Below, in pieces: positions 54,231-63,670 of a stretch of 64,000 nucleotides of DNA; the stretch's first letter is position 1, and each line of letters begins with the position of its first letter. This DNA is from JALOAD01 sp023228995 [NCBI: Candidatus Muiribacterium halophilum]. Its GTDB lineage: Bacteria; Muiribacteriota; Muiribacteriia; Muiribacteriales. The notes beneath the pieces are model-generated. The model searched no databases. It saw only the letters and a program-made list of their open reading frames with translations, and had not been told where the DNA came from. The stretch covers positions 11,933 to 75,932 of the forward strand of contig JALOAD010000012.1 of assembly GCA_023228995.1 (NCBI GenBank), written 5' to 3'. The position numbers were made by a program, and so were the translations under genes.

Positions 54231-56273
54231 ATGCACGAGAAATTAAAACAATCCAAAAATAAAGTTCTTGTAATTGATGATGAAAAGGTTATTAGAGAGA
54301 ATATTAGAGCTTTTCTTGAAGATATGGATTATGATGTTAATGAAGCACAAAATGGTAAAATAGGTATTGATTTATTTGAAAAATATAATCCTGATATTGT
54401 TATTGTTGATCTTAGAATGCCTGAACTTGGTGGTTTTGAAGTAATAAAATATATTTCAAAGAAAAATAGACAAATTCCTATTATTGTAATATCTGGTACT
54501 GGTTTGCTCAAAGATGCTATAGATGCTATAAGGCTTGGTGCATGGGATTATATTACTAAACCTATAGTTGATATGAATGCTGTTTTACATGTTATAAAAA
54601 ATTCTATTGAAAAATCAAGATTGATTATTGAAAATGAACAATATAAAAATAATCTTGAAAATCAAGTTAGGCAAAGGACATTAGAGCTTGAACTTGAAAT
54701 AAAATCTAAAAAAAACACAGAAAGACTTTTAAGAGAATCTGAAGAAATGTTAAGTTCTATTGTTGGAAATATTCCTGGAGCAACATATAGAGCAACAATT
54801 AAACAAGAAAAATTTTATATTGAATTTATAAGTGATGTTGTTTTTTATATAACTGGATATACTAAAGGAGAATTTTTAAATGATAATTCTCTTTTTGAAA
54901 AAGTTTTTACTCGTGAAGAAAAAAAAGGGATTATATCATATAATATTTTAGATGCTATAAAGAATAAACATAGTTTTTTTAATGAATATGAAATAATTAG
55001 AAAAGATAATGTATCGGTGTGGGTATTAGAAAGAGGTCAGGGAGTATATGATAGTAATGGTAAACTTCTTTTTATAGCTGGGTCAATATTTGATGTTACT
55101 AATGAAAAAAAAGCTGAAAGAGATCTTAAAATAGCTTTTGAAAAAATGGAAAAAGCAGATAGATTGAAAACTGAATTTCTTGCAAATATGTCACATGAAA
55201 TTAGAACTCCAATGACTTCTATTATAGGGTTTTCAGATCTTTTAGGTAATACAAAACTTACAGAAGAACAAAAGAATTTTCTTGAGGTGATTAAAAAATC
55301 ATCTTCTCATCTGCTTGTAATTATTAATGATATTATAGATATTGCAAAAATAGAATCTGATCAGATAGAAATTAAAAGAACTCCTGTTGATTTATACGAT
55401 ATTTTAAATGATATTAGACTTATTTTTAATATTAAACAGAAAGAATTAAAAAAACAAATCGAATTTTTAATTAAAGATGTTGAAAAGGGTGAAATAATAT
55501 TTAGCACTGATTTTGTAAGATTAAAACAATTACTTATTAATCTTATATCTAATTCTTTTAAATTTACAGATAAAGGTTTTATTAATGTAAGTTATGAAAT
55601 AAAAACTTCAACTATTAAATTTAGTGTAAAAGATTCAGGTATTGGAATTCCTGAAGAGAAAGGTGAAGAAATCTTTGAAAAATTCACGCAAGCTGATGCT
55701 TCTTTTACAAGGAAACATGGTGGAATTGGGCTTGGTCTTGCTATTTCAAAGAAAATATGCGGTTTTTTGGGTGGTAATTTAAAATTTGAATCAGTTTTAG
55801 GAAAAGGTTCAAATTTTTATTTTGAAATACCTTTTAGAGAAATTAAAACTAAAACTGCTAAAAAAATAGTTAATAAAACGAATTTGAATATTGAAGGAAA
55901 TAATGAAACTATATTAATTGTAGAAGATACAAAAGAAAATATTTTATTTTTAAAAGCTTTTCTTTCTAGAGCAAATTATAATGTTATTTTTGCTCATAAT
56001 GGACTTGAAGCTTTTGATATGTATAGAGCAAGGAAAGACATTACTCTTGTGCTTATGGACATTCAAATGCCTGTTATGGATGGTATGGAAGCAATTAAAA
56101 ACATAAGAGAATATGAAAATATTAATTCTGATATTAATAAACCTGTAATTGCTTTAACAGGTCATGCAATGGCAGGTGATGAGATTAGATTTATTCAAGC
56201 TGGATTTTCTGATTATATATCAAAACCATTTAGAATTAATGAAATATTGAGTAAAATAACAAAATATACTTAA
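54231..56273 (+). CDS. hybrid sensor histidine kinase REC-PAS-HisKA-HATPase-REC
   Basis: 680 aa, no membrane segment. First receiver (about 12-130; Asp60 in IVDLRMPELGG), coiled coil (about 132-165), PAS/PAC (about 170-290), HisKA with NMSHEIRTPMTSIIGF (His322), HATPase with N box LINLISNSFKFTD, DSGIGIPEE, GGIGLGLAIS, and a second receiver (about 555-675; Asp near 610 in LMDIQMPVMDG). ATG 54231 follows GGAGG. The N-terminal receiver suggests that another kinase controls it; signal unknown. Its stop overlaps the convergent GH57 gene. Confidence 0.93.
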   Translation: MHEKLKQSKNKVLVIDDEKVIRENIRAFLEDMDYDVNEAQNGKIGIDLFEKYNPDIVIVDLRMPELGGFEVIKYISKKNRQIPIIVISGTGLLKDAIDAIRLGAWDYITKPIVDMNAVLHVIKNSIEKSRLIIENEQYKNNLENQVRQRTLELELEIKSKKNTERLLRESEEMLSSIVGNIPGATYRATIKQEKFYIEFISDVVFYITGYTKGEFLNDNSLFEKVFTREEKKGIISYNILDAIKNKHSFFNEYEIIRKDNVSVWVLERGQGVYDSNGKLLFIAGSIFDVTNEKKAERDLKIAFEKMEKADRLKTEFLANMSHEIRTPMTSIIGFSDLLGNTKLTEEQKNFLEVIKKSSSHLLVIINDIIDIAKIESDQIEIKRTPVDLYDILNDIRLIFNIKQKELKKQIEFLIKDVEKGEIIFSTDFVRLKQLLINLISNSFKFTDKGFINVSYEIKTSTIKFSVKDSGIGIPEEKGEEIFEKFTQADASFTRKHGGIGLGLAISKKICGFLGGNLKFESVLGKGSNFYFEIPFREIKTKTAKKIVNKTNLNIEGNNETILIVEDTKENILFLKAFLSRANYNVIFAHNGLEAFDMYRARKDITLVLMDIQMPVMDGMEAIKNIREYENINSDINKPVIALTGHAMAGDEIRFIQAGFSDYISKPFRINEILSKITKYT

Positions 56274-58132
56274 ATTTCAATTATTATTTTAGTTTGCTGC
56301 TTTGAAAGCGGTATTTGTATTATAACAGCATAACATTGCTGAATATTTTCAATTTCCTGATGATTATTTGATACTGTATAAACAGGAGTAAGAATTATTT
56401 TTTGTGCATTATCACAATGAAGTTTTATTTTAATTCCTAAATCTGAATTTAATTCAATTTTATTTGTATTTATTGTTTGTTTTTTATTTCCAAAAATATT
56501 ATGAAAATTTAATTCAATACTTAAAAAGTTTTTTTCAGAAGAGATTATTTGAGTTTTCCAATTGTATTTTACTTTAATAACATTGTTTTCTAGTTTAAAA
56601 GATTTTGATATAAATAAATCTGATACTTTATCATCTATAAAGCATTTTGCATTACATTCTGCTCTTATAATATCAGGGGTTTCGCAATTAGTAATTAAAT
56701 TATAATCTTTTAAAAAAATATCACTTTGATCACCATACATTCTTTTAATATATTTATCACAATCAAGTTCTTCAGATATAATTCTATCTATAAAACTATT
56801 TCTTAGTGAATTATCATAGAAAATCTCATTTTCGTAGTCTTTATGATAAAATTCAGGTTTTCTTGAAAAAGCATTTATAATATTGATAAATTTATGTAGC
56901 AAAGTAATACTACTTAAAGAACCTGCTTTTTTTTCAAATGTTAAAGCAAATTTATTATTTTTTAGTAAAAGAATATCTTCGATTTCAGAAATTCCGTCTG
57001 GCATTTGTTTTTCTGCAAATATATTCCCGAGATTTATTGCATCTCTAAGATGAGGAAGATATATTCCACCAAAAATTCCGTGCCAATAAGCACAACAACA
57101 TTGAGATTTTAATAATTGTTCAAAAACTTCAGAATTATGTTTAAATATTCTACAAAAATATTTATTTTTCTTATAAATAGAATTACTTTCTGGATATTTT
57201 ATAAAGAAATTGAAAAAATTACCTGTATGAAAAATATATGAATATTCCTCAATTGTTTCTTTGGTGAATTTTTTATATAATTCTTTAATGTTGTCTGGAA
57301 ACATTGACCATTTATTCATGCCATCATAAGATGAATATGGAATATATATTTTTTTTGTTTCATTATTATTTTCAATTAATTTTTCTGCATTTATAAAACA
57401 AATTTTATTTTCTTCGCATTGTTTGAAAAAATCATTTATATATTGTTCTTTTTCATAAAGAAATTCATACATTCCAGGCCAATCTCCAAATTTTTCACCA
57501 TCATCAGCATGTATAGAGAATTTATTTTCTTTAATATGTTCAATAATACTTTCTATATCTCTAAATGGAAAATTATATCTTAAAAATTTATTAATAGGTA
57601 TTATTTTAATGCTTGAATCTTTGTATTTATGCAAAAATATTTTTTGAGAATTATTTTTTCCGCCTTTTTTAATAATATCTTCATCAAGAAACACATATTC
57701 ATAATCGTTTTGTGTAAGACAAGGTATAATTTCTGGAACCCATATTCTTTCTGTAAGCCAAAAACCCTTTAATTTAATATTTTCTCCAAAAATTCTTTTT
57801 ATAAGTTCTTTGTATTTTTTTAGTTGAATTAATCTTATATTTTCATCTAATACAGCAAGCAAAGCTTCTGAATATGTACCGCCAAGAAGTTCTATTTGTT
57901 TTTTTTCTATGAGATGTTTAATTTTATCTATATATTCAGGATGATTTTTTTCAAGCCATAATAGAAGAGGTCCTGAAAAATGTATTGTTGTTTTTACATT
58001 AGGAAATTGTGAAATACAGTCTAAAAGGGGTCTATATGATCTTCTAAATGTTGTTTCAATTATATTATCAAAATTTCCAAAAGGCTGATGAAAATGTATT
58101 GCAAAGAGAAATTCTTTATTTGTGTTTTTCAT
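56270..58132 (-). CDS. glycoside hydrolase family 57 enzyme (4-alpha-glucanotransferase / alpha-amylase type)
   Basis: 620 aa, like the archaeal-type GH57 glucanotransferase in length. Five GH57 motifs are present: HFHQP (13-17); GGTYSEALLAVL (about 84-95); GFWLTERIWVPE with nucleophile Glu128; HADDGEKFGDWPG with acid/base Asp211; and CAYWHGIFGGIYLPHLRDA (about 350). A beta-sandwich DUF1925/1926-like C-terminal half follows. Likely acts on glycogen or maltodextrin in the cytoplasm (no signal peptide). Followed upstream on the same strand by a GT2 gene overlapping by 17 bases. Confidence 0.92.
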   Translation of the reverse strand: MKNTNKEFLFAIHFHQPFGNFDNIIETTFRRSYRPLLDCISQFPNVKTTIHFSGPLLLWLEKNHPEYIDKIKHLIEKKQIELLGGTYSEALLAVLDENIRLIQLKKYKELIKRIFGENIKLKGFWLTERIWVPEIIPCLTQNDYEYVFLDEDIIKKGGKNNSQKIFLHKYKDSSIKIIPINKFLRYNFPFRDIESIIEHIKENKFSIHADDGEKFGDWPGMYEFLYEKEQYINDFFKQCEENKICFINAEKLIENNNETKKIYIPYSSYDGMNKWSMFPDNIKELYKKFTKETIEEYSYIFHTGNFFNFFIKYPESNSIYKKNKYFCRIFKHNSEVFEQLLKSQCCCAYWHGIFGGIYLPHLRDAINLGNIFAEKQMPDGISEIEDILLLKNNKFALTFEKKAGSLSSITLLHKFINIINAFSRKPEFYHKDYENEIFYDNSLRNSFIDRIISEELDCDKYIKRMYGDQSDIFLKDYNLITNCETPDIIRAECNAKCFIDDKVSDLFISKSFKLENNVIKVKYNWKTQIISSEKNFLSIELNFHNIFGNKKQTINTNKIELNSDLGIKIKLHCDNAQKIILTPVYTVSNNHQEIENIQQCYAVIIQIPLSKQQTKIIIEI

Positions 58133-58946
58133 AATAATACCCCAATTTGTAATGTAGAATCTTAATTATATCTATTGTTATAAAATACAATAATATAGCA
58201 TATTTGTAAAAAATAAAGGATTTTTCTAGACCTTTTAAATAATTATTAAGTTGTTTTTTATATTTTTTAAAAAAACTTTCTGATTTTATATTTGAATTGT
58301 TGATTTTTTTATAAATAAAATTTCCTTGACCATATTTAAAATATGTAGAAAAAATATTATTTAATTTTGTTTTACCATAATGAAGTAGTTTAATTTTTGA
58401 ATCAAAATAAATTTTATATTGCTTATTTACTCTCTCAAAAAAATCAACATCCTCAAATGCAAAAGTGAATTTTTCATTAAATTTGAATTTTTTAGTAATT
58501 TCTTTTTTTAAAATTACATTACATGATGAAGAAAAATCAGAATATGAATTATATCCCCAGAGTTGAAGATTAACATATTTTTTTAAAATGTTTTTTCCAT
58601 TAAAAATAACTTTACCTTTTACACAATCAAGATTTTTATCAATTATATTTTTTTTAATATAAAAAGCCCAATCTTTGTGTACAAAGCAATCATCATCAAT
58701 TAATGCTGCATAATTTGAATTTATATTTAAAAAACCAATATTTCTAGAAAAACCAGGACCTTTTTGTTTATTACTTTCAATTATTTTAATATCTAAATTA
58801 AAGTTATATATAAAAAGTTTTTTATTACTATCATTTATTATTATTACTTCAAAATCTTTAAAAGATTGAATACTAATATGATATAAACAAATATTTAATA
58901 ATTTTGTTCTATCTCTTGTCGGTATTATTATAGAAAATTTAGCCAT
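58116..58946 (-). CDS. glycosyltransferase family 2
   Basis: 276 aa. GT-A fold: MAKFSIIIPTRDRTKLLN, FEVIIINDSN, KGPGFSRNIGF, AALIDDDCFVHKDW (DDD metal-binding) and FAFEDVDFFERV. A C-terminal helix (about 245-265) may anchor it to the membrane. ATG 58946 is used because the fold begins there; ATG 58967 would add seven unrelated residues and its codon overlaps the start codon of the divergent gene. Linked to GH57 and perhaps to glycan or envelope-polysaccharide synthesis; the acceptor is unknown. Confidence 0.88.
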   Translation of the reverse strand: MAKFSIIIPTRDRTKLLNICLYHISIQSFKDFEVIIINDSNKKLFIYNFNLDIKIIESNKQKGPGFSRNIGFLNINSNYAALIDDDCFVHKDWAFYIKKNIIDKNLDCVKGKVIFNGKNILKKYVNLQLWGYNSYSDFSSSCNVILKKEITKKFKFNEKFTFAFEDVDFFERVNKQYKIYFDSKIKLLHYGKTKLNNIFSTYFKYGQGNFIYKKINNSNIKSESFFKKYKKQLNNYLKGLEKSFIFYKYAILLYFITIDIIKILHYKLGYYYEKHK

Positions 58947-58951
58947 AGTCT

Positions 58952-58958
58952 GATAATA
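58952..58958. promoter_or_regulatory. nested bidirectional -10 region
   Basis: Plus strand GATAAT (58952-58957) ends 8 bases before ATG 58966; minus strand TATTAT (58958-58953) ends 6 bases before ATG 58946. Both -10 boxes occupy the same bases. -35 boxes are weak on both sides. Only 19 bases separate the two start codons and neither has a Shine-Dalgarno. Confidence 0.5.
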
Positions 58959-58965
58959 TTCTATC

Positions 58966-60510
58966 ATGAAAAGTATTTTACAGAAAATAAAAGAAGAATT
59001 TTTTTATGAACCGGTTAAATATTTTTTTAAAAAAAATCATAAAAAAAATTCAGAACTTATTATATTTCTTCATTTTAATCAATGTTATAGCGATTTTTTT
59101 GATATAGCTTGGGAAATAAGTTATAAACCACTATTAAATTTAATTGATAAATTCGATAATGTTAAATTTATATTAAATCTTTCGGGAAGTTTTTTAAAAA
59201 ATATAGAAAACAACTATGAAAGAAAAAAATATATTCAAAAAATCATAAATAAATCAAATATAACATTATCAGGTTCGTTCACGACTCAGCATATTTCAGG
59301 TACTATAAATAGTAAAATTGAAGAAAATCTTATTGAAGACGGCAAAAAAAATGATGTTTTTTGGTTGCCGGAACGCTCTTATTCAGAAGAACTTTTAAAA
59401 CTTATAGAAAAAAAAGGTTATCATTTTGTTTTTCTTGAGAATTTTTATAAAAGATTTATTAAACCAATAAAAATAGGAAATCTCAGATTATTTCCAGATG
59501 AAATATATACAAGATATATTATCGATGGATTTTTACTTTCAGGGAGAAATAGTTATAAATTAAAAAATTATATAAAATCAAAAGAATTGACAGTTTATGC
59601 AGAAGATGCTGAAGTTATTGGGTTATGGAGTTATGAAAAAGGTGTTTCACCATATAAAAGTATTAAAAGATTCAAAGGTTTTTTAGAATGGATATCAAAT
59701 AGCAAATCATTAAAAACAATATTTCCTGAAGAATTTCAAAGAGATTTTGAAGAATTAGATAAAAATTCAATTATAAAAAAATATTATGCACAATGGATAG
59801 AAGAGAGTTTTAAAGGAAAGGTAAATCAGTATTATGAGTTGGGGTTTAATGATTTCAAACAATTTCTAAATGGAGATAAAATAAGTTATTTTAGAAAAAA
59901 AATTGAAAATTATTATTTTAGAATAACTCTAAATGAAAAAATCCCAGAATTTTTAAAAAACAAACTTCTTGAAATGTTATGGATTAATGTTTATGAATTT
60001 GGATGTCCGGGTATTGGATTTGAGGATACATATCTTTGGGCTGGAATTTTAAAACTTGAAAAATATATAAAAGTTTTTGAAGAAGGATATTTTTTAGAAT
60101 TTAATCAAGGTATAAAAGCTATAAGAAAGATTAGGAGTTTTGAAATTGCTCAAAGGATTTTTTTTATTGATGAATTTGCTCAAATAATTGCATTTATTGA
60201 TTTAAAAAACAAAAAGTTTTATTCAGGTGAATTTAAAATATATTTGAATTCGATTTTTGATAGTGAATATCCAGCATTGTTTTTTATATCAAATACATAT
60301 TTCAAATTTACAATTGATATTATAAATAATAAAGTTGTATGTAGAAATGAATTTTGTGAAATAAATTATATTTTTGAAGAAGATAATATAATTTATAAAA
60401 TATTCAATAAGTTATCAAAAACAATAAGAGTAAATATTTACAAAAACAATATAAAAGAAATTTCACCGAATTCTTATATAGAAGGAAATATTAATCTTCG
60501 CATGATATAG
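58966..60510 (+). CDS. divergent GH57-like protein with altered motif 1
   Basis: 514 aa. GH57 layout kept: LHFNQCY (36-41 region) instead of HFHQP; FWLPERSYSEELL with Glu136 where the nucleophile is expected; YAEDAEVIGLW with Asp214 where the acid/base is expected (A-D-D-G-E-K-F-G in the neighbour). The C-terminal half shows beta-rich sequence. No signal peptide. So it is a diverged paralogue of the neighbouring enzyme, possibly active with another substrate or only binding glucan. Divergently paired with the GT2 gene. The 3' end overlaps the next, convergent gene by 20 bases. Confidence 0.72.
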   Translation: MKSILQKIKEEFFYEPVKYFFKKNHKKNSELIIFLHFNQCYSDFFDIAWEISYKPLLNLIDKFDNVKFILNLSGSFLKNIENNYERKKYIQKIINKSNITLSGSFTTQHISGTINSKIEENLIEDGKKNDVFWLPERSYSEELLKLIEKKGYHFVFLENFYKRFIKPIKIGNLRLFPDEIYTRYIIDGFLLSGRNSYKLKNYIKSKELTVYAEDAEVIGLWSYEKGVSPYKSIKRFKGFLEWISNSKSLKTIFPEEFQRDFEELDKNSIIKKYYAQWIEESFKGKVNQYYELGFNDFKQFLNGDKISYFRKKIENYYFRITLNEKIPEFLKNKLLEMLWINVYEFGCPGIGFEDTYLWAGILKLEKYIKVFEEGYFLEFNQGIKAIRKIRSFEIAQRIFFIDEFAQIIAFIDLKNKKFYSGEFKIYLNSIFDSEYPALFFISNTYFKFTIDIINNKVVCRNEFCEINYIFEEDNIIYKIFNKLSKTIRVNIYKNNIKEISPNSYIEGNINLRMI

Positions 60511-61045
60511 GTTTTTTTGATAGTAAATCAGCATGTAAATCACCATACATGTAAAACATAAGTTTTTGTTGTGTCCTATAATTTCTAACACTATCAGAAT
60601 ATTCATTTTTAATTTTATCAAAATCATAATGTTTTATATTTTTAACATTTATATTAAGATTATATAGAAACTCTGCAATTTTTGCTAATTCATCAGTTGT
60701 TAAATTTATTGCATTAATATAATCAATAAGACAGTTTAAATAACTTTTTTGAATTTGAGTAAGATTTTTTTCATTTTCTTTTTGAAAAGACATAGTTTCT
60801 TGTTTTATATTTAAAATAATCGATTTATTATTTTCAGTAACTTGTTTTAATTCCTGAAAATTTGTTTTAAAACCTAAAGCATTTTTTACAAATCTACAAA
60901 AACCAGTATTTCGCATGATTTTTCTATGAGTTTGAATATAAAATTCAACATAATCATTGGTCTTTTTTGTTAGGGTTTCAATTTTTTCAAAATTACTAAA
61001 TATTTTCTGAAACATCTTTTTCATTCTCTTTTTCACTTTCTTCAT
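60491..61045 (-). CDS. hypothetical helical protein
   Basis: 184 aa, not recognised. Basic N-terminus (MKKVKKRMKKMFQK) and predicted long helices throughout; no signal peptide or membrane span. Residues about 49-59 read CRFVKNALGFK, close to AFTKNLLGLK in the upstream protein. Starts inside the upstream gene (50-base overlap) if ATG 61045 is right; ATG 61024 or 61015 are possible. Probably works with the upstream membrane protein. Confidence 0.62.
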   Translation of the reverse strand: MKKVKKRMKKMFQKIFSNFEKIETLTKKTNDYVEFYIQTHRKIMRNTGFCRFVKNALGFKTNFQELKQVTENNKSIILNIKQETMSFQKENEKNLTQIQKSYLNCLIDYINAINLTTDELAKIAEFLYNLNINVKNIKHYDFDKIKNEYSDSVRNYRTQQKLMFYMYGDLHADLLSKKPISCED

Positions 61046-61535
61046 TAATTATTTCAGCATTTTCGGTGTTTTCATCATTTGCATATTTATAAGAATGAAG
61101 TTTTTGAGAAGATTTAAGACCTAAAAGGTTTTTAGTAAAAGCAATAATACCAGATTCTGTTTTTGCCATTTCTTCTTCAGCTTCTTTTAAAGCTTTTACC
61201 CACATAGGACCAAATCCAGGAGCTTTTTCTATTAGAATTGATATTGCTTTGTCATATAAATAAAGAGTTCTAATTTCTTTACGCTCAGGTTTTTGCTGAT
61301 AAGATTGTATTGAAACTCGTAAATTTTCATTTTCTTTTTTTAATTTTTCAATAGTATCTTTCCATACTTTTGTACCTTCAGCAGTTATTTCAAGTTGATT
61401 TCCAAGATGTTCTTTAAGTTTTTTCATTTCACGGGATAATTTAAATTTTTCAATTCTAAAAAAAAACCATGCGATAAAAGCACCACCAAGTGCTGATAAT
61501 ATGCCTATGATAATTGGATTTTGTAAAAGTTCCAT
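60996..61535 (-). CDS. membrane-anchored coiled-coil protein, unknown function
   Basis: 179 aa. One N-terminal membrane helix (about 7-25: IIIGILSALGGAFIAWFFF), then a basic coiled coil (about 28-85), a helical region with PGFGPMWVKALKEAEEEMAK, the motif AFTKNLLGLK (about 132-141) and an acidic Glu/Asn-rich tail. RBS AAAGGAG. Two-gene unit with the following gene. No family recognised. Confidence 0.7.
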   Translation of the reverse strand: MELLQNPIIIGILSALGGAFIAWFFFRIEKFKLSREMKKLKEHLGNQLEITAEGTKVWKDTIEKLKKENENLRVSIQSYQQKPERKEIRTLYLYDKAISILIEKAPGFGPMWVKALKEAEEEMAKTESGIIAFTKNLLGLKSSQKLHSYKYANDENTENAEIINEESEKENEKDVSENI

Positions 61536-61717
61536 AAAAACTCCTTTAAATGTTTTTACATTGTATTTTTTCTTTCATTTTTTTCTTCTTAAATGAGTTT
61601 TTCAACAGCTTTTCTAATTAAACGATTTATTATATCATAAACAATTAAAATTGTAATAAAAAAAGTTAATGAATTATAGAGAGTTTTTTAATAAGCATTA
61701 AATTACCTTTTATTGTT

Positions 61718-63433
61718 TTATGCTAAATTTTTGTTATAAAGATTAAAATAAAAACCTTTTAATTCAATAAGATTATAATGATTTCCGCTTTCAATAATTT
61801 TACCTTTATTCATAACAAAAATATTATCAGCATTTCTTACAGTAGAAAGTCTATGAGCAATTATTATTGTAGTTCTACCAATGCTTAGTTTTTCCATTGA
61901 CTCTTGTATAAGAGATTCAGATTCAGTATCAAGTGAAGAAGTAGCTTCGTCAAAAATAAGAATAGAAGGATTTTTTAAAAATACTCTTGCAATAGAAATT
62001 CTTTGTTTTTGTCCACCTGAAAGTCTTACACCTCTTTCGCCAACTTCAGTATCCAGTCCTTCTGGAAGAGATTTAATATAATCCCAAATATTAGCATAAA
62101 TTGCAGCATTTATTACATCTTCTTCTGAAGCATCAGGTTTTCCATAAAGAATATTATTTCTTATAGTATCATCAAATAAAAATACATTTTGTTGAACAAT
62201 ACCTATATTTTCTCTTAAACTATTTTGAGTTATATTTGTTATATCAATGTTATCAATAAGTATTTGACCATATTCAGGTTCATAAAATCTTGGAAGAAGA
62301 GAGACAAGAGTTGATTTTCCAGCACCAGATTCGCCAACAAGAGCGATTTTATCACCATTTTTAATTTCAATATTTATATTTTCTAATATAATTGACTCTG
62401 ATTTTTCATATTTAAAATTTAAATTAGATATTTTAATATGACCTTTTAATGACTTAACATTTATAGCATTTTCTTTATCTTTAATATCAGGGTTTAAATC
62501 TAGTATTTCAGTAAATCTTTCAAAAGAAGCAGAACCATCCTGAAGCTGTTCATAAAAAGCAGTAAGTCTTTCTATTGGTCTTAATATGATGTTTACATAC
62601 ATTATAAAATATAACATAACATCAGCTTGAATTTTTTCAAGAAAAATTAAATATGCAGAAGCTCCGACAATTAATAAATAATAAAGATCTGTAATTAAAT
62701 TCATTCCAGTGAAAAAAGTAGCAATATTTTTATACATATACTGTTTTGCTGACATAAACGACATATTTGAATTTTTAAATTTTTCAATTTCCACATCTTC
62801 ATTTGCATAGGATTTAACTTCTCTAATACCCTGAACAGAGTTCTCAACAGTTGAATTAATATCAGCAATTTCTTTTCTTACTAAAGAAAAACCTTTTTTC
62901 ATTTTGCTACCATTTTTAATACTCCAGAAAAGCATTATAGGTATTGGTATCAAAGCGATAAGAGTTAAAGTTACATTATAATGTAGCATAAACGGAATAG
63001 CACCTAATATAATAAAAACCGAAATTATAAAATCTTCTGGAGCATGATGTGCAACTTCAGAAATTATATTAAGATCATTTGATATTCTTGACATTAAATG
63101 TGCTGTTTTAACTTTATCAAAATAAGAAAAAGAAAGTTTTTGAAGATGATTAAAAAGTTCTTTACGCATATCAGCTTCTACACGAACTCCAAAAACATGA
63201 CCCCAATAGAGTCTAATCCATGTGCCAATTGACTTTACAATGTAAATTGCTAGAATTATTAAAATTACATTGATTATTCCTCTTATGTCTTTTTGTGGTA
63301 TATATTGTCTTAAAAGTTTTGAAGTTAGAAATGGAAATAAAACTGAAAGAAATCCAACAGTTACTGCTGCGATTGTATCAATAATAAATAATTTAATATG
63401 AGGTCTAAAATAACTTAAAAATCTTTTTAACAT
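61718..63433 (-). CDS. ABC exporter, MsbA/multidrug type (fused membrane and ATPase)
   Basis: 571 aa half-transporter. Membrane domain with six helices (about 15-300), then the ATPase: Walker A GESGAGKST (about 367-375), Q loop NIGIVQQNVFLFDD, signature VRLSGGQKQRISIARV (about 469-484), Walker B SILIFDEATSSLDTES, H loop IIAHRLSTV. Likely homodimer. Substrate (lipid, drug or glycan) cannot be told from sequence. SD GGAG before the ATG. Downstream (61536-61717) is a gap with a 6-bp ACAATT/AATTGT hairpin and a partial GTTTTTCAACAGC MITE-end match. Confidence 0.94.
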   Translation of the reverse strand: MLKRFLSYFRPHIKLFIIDTIAAVTVGFLSVLFPFLTSKLLRQYIPQKDIRGIINVILIILAIYIVKSIGTWIRLYWGHVFGVRVEADMRKELFNHLQKLSFSYFDKVKTAHLMSRISNDLNIISEVAHHAPEDFIISVFIILGAIPFMLHYNVTLTLIALIPIPIMLFWSIKNGSKMKKGFSLVRKEIADINSTVENSVQGIREVKSYANEDVEIEKFKNSNMSFMSAKQYMYKNIATFFTGMNLITDLYYLLIVGASAYLIFLEKIQADVMLYFIMYVNIILRPIERLTAFYEQLQDGSASFERFTEILDLNPDIKDKENAINVKSLKGHIKISNLNFKYEKSESIILENINIEIKNGDKIALVGESGAGKSTLVSLLPRFYEPEYGQILIDNIDITNITQNSLRENIGIVQQNVFLFDDTIRNNILYGKPDASEEDVINAAIYANIWDYIKSLPEGLDTEVGERGVRLSGGQKQRISIARVFLKNPSILIFDEATSSLDTESESLIQESMEKLSIGRTTIIIAHRLSTVRNADNIFVMNKGKIIESGNHYNLIELKGFYFNLYNKNLA

Positions 63434-63670
63434 AAAATCTCCATTTTTTTTTCATATTATCATAAAAATTCTAAATAATGTAAAACAAAACTTTTTTACC
63501 ACAGATATCACTGATATACACGGATAAAACTGAAATTTAAAATTTATGGAAATAATCACCATAAATAAAAAATAAAATTCTTTGATATTTATATAAATAA
63601 ATTTATAACATATCAAATTCATTTATTTCTTTATTTTTAAAGATAATAATATTTAATTTTCTAAAAGCAT

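Noticed and set aside
61597-61609. Extra MITE copy at GTTTTTCAACAGC.
   Set aside because: Only the terminal ~12 bases match and no core is present; could be chance in AT-rich DNA.
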